Assembly: GCA_003506735.1 (NCBI GenBank)
Contig: DNYS01000152.1
Span: 382 to 9,739, forward strand
Length of the DNA: 9,358 nt
DNA from: Nitrospinota bacterium
GTDB taxonomy: Bacteria; UBA8248
Direction: 5' to 3'
The translations under genes were made by a program, and so were the position numbers. The notes under the pieces were generated by a model. It worked only from the letters and a program-made list of their open reading frames with translations. It made no database searches and was not told where the DNA came from. Positions 4,739-9,358 of this stretch are shown one piece after another (the stretch's first letter is position 1; every line of letters starts with the position of its first letter).

Positions 4739-7594
4739 TTACTCCGGAGCGGACGAAATGGCGAGCGCTTCGCGGAGAAAATTCCCGGTGAACGAACCCT
4801 CGACCCCGGCCACCTCCTCGGGAGAACCCGAGGCCACCAAGCACCCCCCACCCTCTCCTCCCTCCGGGCCAAGATCGATGATGTAGTCGGCCGATTTAAT
4901 GACATCCATATTATGCTCAATAATAATGACCGTATTGCCCTGTTCCACGAGTTGGTGCAGCACCGAAAGAAGTTTTTCGATATCGGCGAAGTGGAGGCCC
5001 GTCGTGGGTTCGTCCAGAATGTAGAGGGACCGGCCCGTCGCACGGCGCGCCAACTCCTTGCCCAGCTTCAGGCGCTGGGCCTCGCCCCCGCTCAGGGTCG
5101 TGGCCGGTTGGCCCAGGCGTAGATAGCCCAATCCCACATCTTGAAGGGATTTGAGCTTCCAGCGAATTTCGTTGAGATTTTCGAAAAACAGGGCTGCCTG
5201 GTCCACCGTCATGTCCAACACGTCAGCGATGGTGCGTCCCTTGTAGCGGACGTCCAGTGTTTCGCGGTTGAAGCGCTTCCCGCGGCACTCGCCGCAACGG
5301 ATATAAAGATCTGGAAGAAAGTGCATCTCCATCCGGATGGTCCCGTCTCCCTGGCAGGCCTCGCATCTCCCTCCTTTGACGTTGAAGCTGAAGCGCCCGG
5401 GCGGATACCCCCTCTTCCTGGCCTCGATCACCTTGGCGAACAGGCTCCGGATGGGCGCGAAAACACCGCTGTAGGTGGCCGGATTACTCCGCGGGGTGCG
5501 CCCGATGGGCGTTTGATCGATGTCGATCACTTTGTCGATTTGGTCAATCCCCTCGATGGCGCGGTGCTGACCCGGGGTGGCGAGCGCACGGTACAGCTTT
5601 CTCGACAGTGCCCTGTAGAGAACTTCTTCGATCAAGGTGCTCTTTCCGCTTCCACTCACTCCCGTAACACAAACGAGAAGCCCGAGCGGGATCGTCACGT
5701 CCACATCCTTGAGATTGTGCTGGCTGGCACCCCGAATGATAATGCTGCCGCCGACCGCACAGCGGCGGGCGGCGGGCGGAGAAATGACGCTTTTGCCGGT
5801 GAGGTAGCGCCCCGTCAGGGAATCCGGATTCGAGCGAATGGCTTCAGGGCTCCCCGATGCCACCAGGTGCCCTCCGTGCTCACCAGCACCCGGGCCGAGG
5901 TCTACCACATGGTCGGCGCATTCAATCGTGTCGCGGTCGTGCTCGACGACGATGACCGAATTTCCCATGTCGCGCAGCTTACCGAGCGTTTCGAGAAGAC
6001 GGCGGTTATCGCGCTGGTGAAGTCCGATGCTCGGCTCGTCCAGGACGTAAAGAACTCCCACCAGCGATGCCCCAATTTGGCTGGCCAAGCGCACGCGCTG
6101 GCCCTCCCCGCCACTCAGAGTGGCCGTCGGCCGATCCAGCGTAAGGTAATCTAGGCCTACTTTGGAAAGAAATTCGAGCCGCTCGTTGATCTCCTTGAGA
6201 ACCCGCTCGGCGACGGGATCCTGTGCATAGCGGCCAGCCATCTTTTGGAAAAACTTCCGGCTCCGGCCGATGGGCATCTCGCAAATCTGGCTGACATTTT
6301 TATCCCCGAATGTAACCGCGAGGCTCTCGGGCTTGAGGCGCGCACCATTACAAGCCTCGCAGGGGATCACGCCCATGAATTGTTCGACATCGGTACGGAC
6401 GGAATCACTCGATGAATTTTCGAACCGTTCCGCAAGAACATTCAAAATCCCATTAAATACCCGCTCCCTGCGGAGAATCCGTTTGGCCGTTTTATGGCGA
6501 ATCTTGATTTTTTTCCCCTCGGTCCCGTGCAATAAAAGATCGCGGTGCTTTTTGGAAAGTTTACGAAACGGGCGATCCGTCGAAATTTTATATTCCTGGA
6601 CCACCGCGCTCACGGCCGATGAGAGGAAACTCTTTTTTCCCGCAAGGGGAGCTATAGCGCCTTCCTCTATCGACAGGTCGGGGTCGGGCACCACCCGCTC
6701 AGGAGCCATCCGGTGAACCATACCCAAACCATTGCATTTTTCGCACGCGCCATAGGGGCTATTGAATGAAAACATCCGGGGAGCGGATTCCGGCAACATA
6801 ATATTGCACTTGGCGCAACTGAAATCCTGGCTGAATAGGTACTCGGGCCCTTCCTCCACCTGGAACAGAATCAGCCCCTTTGAGAGGGAAAGGGAGGTTT
6901 CGATGGAATCGATCAGGCGACGCTCGATGCCGGGCTTGACGACCAGACGATCCACCTGGACCTCGATGTTGTGCTTCATATGCCGCTTGAGGCTGATTTC
7001 ACCGCCCAGATCGAAATAACGGCCATCGATGCGGACCCGCGAGAACCCCTTGCGCTCGAGCCCTTCGAGTTCTTTCCGGTAGATTCCCTTTCGGCCTCTG
7101 ACGAGGGGCGCCAGAATCTGGACGTGGGTGCCCCCGGTCATGTCCATGATGCGCGAAACCATTTGTTCCACCTTGAGGGCATTCATCGGGTCGCCGCACG
7201 AAGGGCAATGCGGACTACCCGCCCGGGCGAATAGGAGCCGGATGTGGTCGTATATCTCCGTCACCGTGCCCACCGTGGAACGCGGGTTTTTGCTGACGGT
7301 TTTTTGTTCGATGGAGATTGTGGGCGAGAGGCCTTCGATGGAATCGATATCGGGCTTATCGATTTGATCCATGAATTGGCGGGCATAGGCCGATAGCGAT
7401 TCGACATACCGCCGCTGCCCCTCGGCATAAATGGTGTCGAAGGCGAGACTGCTTTTGCCCGATCCGCTCAGGCCCGTGATCACTACGAGCTTGTCGCGCG
7501 GAATTTCGAGATTCAGGTCCTTGAGATTATGTTCGCGCGCGCCACGGATGACGATCTTCCGCTCGCGGCGCGGGCGGCCGTTAGTGGAGCCCAT
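4739..7594 (-). CDS. uvrA: Excinuclease ABC subunit A
   Basis: UvrA is the damage-recognition ATPase of nucleotide excision repair; a UvrA dimer loads UvrB on lesions. The 951-residue length is standard. Two ABC modules are visible. The first has Walker [10 protein letters not shown] (41-49), signature LSGGEGQR (493-500) and Walker [12 protein letters not shown] (516-526). The second has Walker [10 protein letters not shown] (645-653), signature LSGGEAQR (834-841) and Walker [12 protein letters not shown] (858-868). Zinc ligands are paired Cys at 260/263 with 284/287, and at 744/747 with 767/770; a further CPSC occurs at 130-133. The intervening 150-250 region is the UvrB-binding part by family knowledge. 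The ATG has GGAG (7604-7601) at 6-nt spacing. A likely extended -10 promoter lies upstream; I found no recognisable LexA operator. truA follows after 30 nt. Confidence 0.99.
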   Translation of the reverse strand: MGSTNGRPRRERKIVIRGAREHNLKDLNLEIPRDKLVVITGLSGSGKSSLAFDTIYAEGQRRYVESLSAYARQFMDQIDKPDIDSIEGLSPTISIEQKTVSKNPRSTVGTVTEIYDHIRLLFARAGSPHCPSCGDPMNALKVEQMVSRIMDMTGGTHVQILAPLVRGRKGIYRKELEGLERKGFSRVRIDGRYFDLGGEISLKRHMKHNIEVQVDRLVVKPGIERRLIDSIETSLSLSKGLILFQVEEGPEYLFSQDFSCAKCNIMLPESAPRMFSFNSPYGACEKCNGLGMVHRMAPERVVPDPDLSIEEGAIAPLAGKKSFLSSAVSAVVQEYKISTDRPFRKLSKKHRDLLLHGTEGKKIKIRHKTAKRILRRERVFNGILNVLAERFENSSSDSVRTDVEQFMGVIPCEACNGARLKPESLAVTFGDKNVSQICEMPIGRSRKFFQKMAGRYAQDPVAERVLKEINERLEFLSKVGLDYLTLDRPTATLSGGEGQRVRLASQIGASLVGVLYVLDEPSIGLHQRDNRRLLETLGKLRDMGNSVIVVEHDRDTIECADHVVDLGPGAGEHGGHLVASGSPEAIRSNPDSLTGRYLTGKSVISPPAARRCAVGGSIIIRGASQHNLKDVDVTIPLGLLVCVTGVSGSGKSTLIEEVLYRALSRKLYRALATPGQHRAIEGIDQIDKVIDIDQTPIGRTPRSNPATYSGVFAPIRSLFAKVIEARKRGYPPGRFSFNVKGGRCEACQGDGTIRMEMHFLPDLYIRCGECRGKRFNRETLDVRYKGRTIADVLDMTVDQAALFFENLNEIRWKLKSLQDVGLGYLRLGQPATTLSGGEAQRLKLGKELARRATGRSLYILDEPTTGLHFADIEKLLSVLHQLVEQGNTVIIIEHNMDVIKSADYIIDLGPEGGEGGGCLVASGSPEEVAGVEGSFTGNFLREALAISSAPE

Positions 7595-7654
7595 CTAACT
7601 CTCCGTCCGGAACTCGGGGGTCGAAAACGGGGGCGGCCCAGCGCATAACCCCTC

Positions 7655-7663
7655 AATATACCA
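7655..7663 (-). promoter_or_regulatory. Extended -10 promoter candidate for uvrA
   Basis: TGGTATATT on the coding strand combines an extended -10 TGn with TATATT (5 of 6 matches). It would start transcription near 7648, about 54 nt before the uvrA ATG. No good -35 box is found 16-18 nt upstream, which is acceptable for extended -10 promoters. It lies in the 103-nt gap after the broken SDR, with no clear terminator between them, so read-through from ndk-SDR is also possible. Confidence 0.5.
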
Positions 7664-7697
7664 TGGTCCGGCCCATCGCGCAGAGTCTTTAGAACCG

Positions 7698-8078
7698 TTA
7701 GGACCAAGTTAGACCGCCCGATACGTTGATATCCTGGCCAGTGATGTCTCGTCCCTCCTTTGAGGTGAGAAAAACGCAAACCGCGGCGTGGTCTTCGGGC
7801 TTGACGAAGCGCTTCAAGGCAGCGGGAGCGGTGAAGGCCACCTCTGCATCACCGACCGAAATATATTCGGCGCGGGCCAAATCATCGGAAATGCGGTGTA
7901 TGTACGGCCCCTCGGTGGAGTCGGGACATACCGTGTCGGCCGTTCTTTGGAGATTCAACTCGTTCCGTGCAGTCAGTACAATCCGGGCACCTTCCCCGGC
8001 CATCCGGCGGGCATTCCCCCGGCTAACAATCACCCGGCTGGCATCGGTCACGATGACGACCTTATCCTGCAGGCGCAA
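7698..8078 (-). pseudogene. Internally deleted short-chain dehydrogenase/reductase relic
   Basis: The 126-codon frame aligns at both ends with the intact SDR next door but lacks the middle. Residues 1-50 (MRLQDKVVIVTDASRVIVSR and on to RTADTV) match the first Rossmann strand and helix. Residue 51 onward (CPDSTEG ... GQDINVSGGLTWS) matches the final 75 or so residues of the intact protein. About 130 residues are missing, including the NNxG strand, the catalytic Ser and the YxxxK pair. The expected TGxxxGxG loop reads TDASRVIV, so two separate kinds of damage are present. The frame remains open. Its TTG start has a strong AGGAGG (8090-8085) at 6-nt spacing, so a short protein could still be made, but it cannot be a working SDR. 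It lies 54 nt behind the intact copy, suggesting an old tandem duplication. Confidence 0.8.
8018..8039. repeat. Short direct repeat inside the damaged SDR cofactor loop
   Basis: CCCGGCT occurs at 8018-8024 and again at 8033-8039, one 15-bp period apart. This is exactly where the relic departs from the TGxxxGxG loop. A slipped or duplicated segment here could explain the altered loop, but a 7-bp repeat in GC-rich DNA may also be chance. Confidence 0.3.
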
Positions 8079-8132
8079 GGACTCCCTCCTGCCGTTTCCG
8101 GGCGAGCCGGAAGAGCCCCGGCCGAAAACCCG

Positions 8133-8906
8133 TCAATACCAGCAAAGCCCGGCCGTTACGTTGATGTCTTGTGCGGTCATGTGCTTCCCATCCTCGGAGC
8201 ACAGGTATACGCACATATTGGCGGTGTCCCCGGGCGTGACCAGTTCCCCAAGTGTTCCGGTGAAGTTCTTTTCGGCCTCTTCAAGTGAGATGCCTAGGGC
8301 CTGGGCCTCGTTGGCAATTACCCGCCGGATGCGCTCTCCTTCGGTTGCGCCCGGACACACCGTATTTACCGTTATGCCGAATTCGCCCACCTCGAAGGCG
8401 AGGGTGCGTGAGAGCCCGATGACGGCCATTTTCGATGCCGCGTAGGGAGACCGGTGGATCAAGGGGCGCTTGCCGGTCATCGAACTAATGTTGACGATTC
8501 GACCGGAGCGCCGCTCCTTCATGATGGGAATGGCGTGCTTGCAACAAAGAAACATCCCGGTCACATTCACCGCAAAGCACTCTTCCCACTCCTCGGCAGT
8601 AATGTCCTCAACCGCCTTCATGGGCCCCGCGACGCCCGAATTGTTGATCAGGATATCGAGCGCACCGAAACGGGCAACGGTTTCTTCCATCAAACTTTTC
8701 ACCGAGACCTCGTCCGTGACATCGGAGAGGACGGTATGAGAGACGCCGCCCGCATCGGCGATCGCCTTCGAGGTGTCCGCGAGGTTTTTCTCCGAGCGCG
8801 CCGCGAGAACCGTCATCGCCCCTTCACCCGCCACCGCCTGCGCGATGATCTGGCCGATGCCCTGGCTGGCGCCGGTGACGATGGCAACCTTATCCTTGAG
8901 ACGCAT
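8133..8906 (-). CDS. Short-chain dehydrogenase/reductase, substrate unknown
   Basis: This is a complete classical SDR of 257 residues, a soluble NAD(P)-dependent oxidoreductase family that usually acts as tetramers. It shows TGASQGIG at 11-18 (cofactor loop), NNSG at 88-91 (more often NNAG), N114 in NVTG, the catalytic Ser in NISSMTG at 139-145 (S142 most likely), and Y155/K159 in SPYAASK. R37 after the second beta strand (VLAARSEKN) hints at NADP(H), as an inference. The C-terminus AQDINVTAGLCWY is of the FabG-like type. Substrate and pathway cannot be deduced. The frame also opens at a GTG at 8912, but AGGAGG would then be only 1 nt away; the ATG at 8906 has 7-nt spacing and aligns with the relic copy. 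It follows ndk after 29 nt and is probably co-transcribed. Confidence 0.93.
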   Translation of the reverse strand: MRLKDKVAIVTGASQGIGQIIAQAVAGEGAMTVLAARSEKNLADTSKAIADAGGVSHTVLSDVTDEVSVKSLMEETVARFGALDILINNSGVAGPMKAVEDITAEEWEECFAVNVTGMFLCCKHAIPIMKERRSGRIVNISSMTGKRPLIHRSPYAASKMAVIGLSRTLAFEVGEFGITVNTVCPGATEGERIRRVIANEAQALGISLEEAEKNFTGTLGELVTPGDTANMCVYLCSEDGKHMTAQDINVTAGLCWY

Positions 8907-8913
8907 GCCCACT

Positions 8914-8919
8914 CCTCCT
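8914..8919 (-). promoter_or_regulatory. SDR ribosome binding site that fixes the start
   Basis: A full AGGAGG lies 7 nt before the ATG at 8906 and only 1 nt before the alternative GTG at 8912. The spacing rules out the longer start. Confidence 0.85.
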
Positions 8920-8935
8920 TGCTTCTTCCCGGGGC

Positions 8936-9352
8936 TTACGAGGAAAACTCCATGCCTGAAAACCAGTAACCAAATTCAAAAGCCGCCGTATCGGGAGCGT
9001 CCGAACCGTGCGTAGAATTCCGCTCGATGCTCTCTCCATGCTCCTTGCGGATGGTTCCCTCGGCGGCCTCTTCAGGATTCGTCGCCCCCATCACATCGCG
9101 CCAGTGCTTGATTGCGTCATCTCGCTCCAACGCAAGGACAACCGTCTGGCCCGACGACATGAAAGCCGTCAAGTCGCCGAAAAACGGGCGATCTCGGTGA
9201 ACGGCATAAAAACCCTCGGCCTGCGCCAGCGTCATAGAGACCATGCGCATCCCCAGGATGCGAAAACCCTCATCTTCAATCCGCGAGATGATTTTTCCAG
9301 CGATTCTGCGCTCTGTGGCGTCGGGCTTGATCATCGCCAACGTTCTTTCCAT
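8936..9352 (-). CDS. ndk: Nucleoside diphosphate kinase
   Basis: Ndk moves the terminal phosphate from nucleoside triphosphates (mostly ATP) to diphosphates through a phosphohistidine intermediate, balancing the NTP and dNTP pools. The 138-residue protein begins [12 protein letters not shown] with K9. It has [11 protein letters not shown] at 48-58, [14 protein letters not shown] at 89-102 and the active-site signature NSTHGSDAP at 112-120, with H115 as the phosphorylated His. Length and order are normal for the family. The C-terminus (FSGMEFSS) is slightly polar but not truncated. Only 6 nt lie upstream in the window, so its promoter and ribosome site cannot be judged. The SDR follows after 29 nt. 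In many bacteria ndk lies behind sucCD, which cannot be checked here. Confidence 0.98.
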   Translation of the reverse strand: MERTLAMIKPDATERRIAGKIISRIEDEGFRILGMRMVSMTLAQAEGFYAVHRDRPFFGDLTAFMSSGQTVVLALERDDAIKHWRDVMGATNPEEAAEGTIRKEHGESIERNSTHGSDAPDTAAFEFGYWFSGMEFSS

Positions 9353-9358
9353 TTCCGT

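Noticed and set aside
5141..6154. Plus-strand frame of 337 codons opposite uvrA
   Set aside because: It lies wholly antisense to the highly conserved ABC modules of uvrA, has no ribosome site or family motif, and such frames are common opposite GC-rich genes.
7600..7640. GAAC ... GAAA near the uvrA start as an alphaproteobacterial LexA box
   Set aside because: The spacing is 9 rather than 7 and the second half-site is imperfect.
8079..8132. GC-rich hairpins between the two SDR copies as a terminator
   Set aside because: GCCGG/CCGGC and CCGGG/CCCGG stems can be drawn, but no T-run follows and the downstream relic has its own ribosome site.
1..9358. CRISPR arrays, insertion sequences, tRNA or rRNA genes
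   Set aside because: No regularly spaced repeats, no transposase frame with terminal repeats, and no cloverleaf or rRNA-like stretch were seen on either strand.

Overview
The window is one co-directional block: every gene I can support lies on the minus strand, so transcription runs from right to left. Reading in that direction, the order is ndk, an intact short-chain dehydrogenase/reductase (SDR), a broken tandem copy of that SDR, uvrA, truA, a short Trp-rich leader peptide with an intrinsic terminator, trpE, trpG, trpD, and the first 98 codons of trpC, which runs off the left edge. The DNA is GC-rich, coding density is high, and the standard bacterial code fits (TGG is the only Trp codon and TGA is used as a stop). 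I cannot name the organism. Separate trpE, trpG, trpD and trpC genes, next to uvrA-truA, suit a Gram-negative or deep-branching uncultured lineage (for example a deltaproteobacterium-like, Nitrospinota-like or Tectomicrobia-like genome), but this is a weak inference.

Right part (about 7700-9352): ndk (nucleoside diphosphate kinase) is followed after 29 nt by an SDR with an excellent Shine-Dalgarno site. After another 54 nt comes a 126-codon relic of a second SDR. The relic keeps the two ends of the fold but has lost the whole catalytic centre, and its glycine-rich nucleotide-binding loop is corrupted.

Middle (3890-7594): uvrA has its own likely extended -10 promoter. truA follows it after 30 nt and is probably co-transcribed.

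Left part (1-3889): a tryptophan biosynthesis operon. TrpE and TrpG form anthranilate synthase (chorismate to anthranilate), TrpD adds the phosphoribosyl group, and TrpC makes indole-3-glycerol phosphate. trpD and trpC overlap by 4 nt; trpG and trpD are separated by an unusually long 196-nt spacer.

The most interesting element is the 258-nt region between truA and trpE. It holds a plausible promoter whose -35 box overlaps the truA stop, a 28-codon leader ORF with three Trp codons (two in a Trp-Pro-Trp cluster), a strong 13-position terminator hairpin with a run of seven T, and an alternative 14-pair structure that would sequester the 5' arm of that terminator. Together these form a textbook-style ribosome-mediated trp attenuator, read here from sequence alone.
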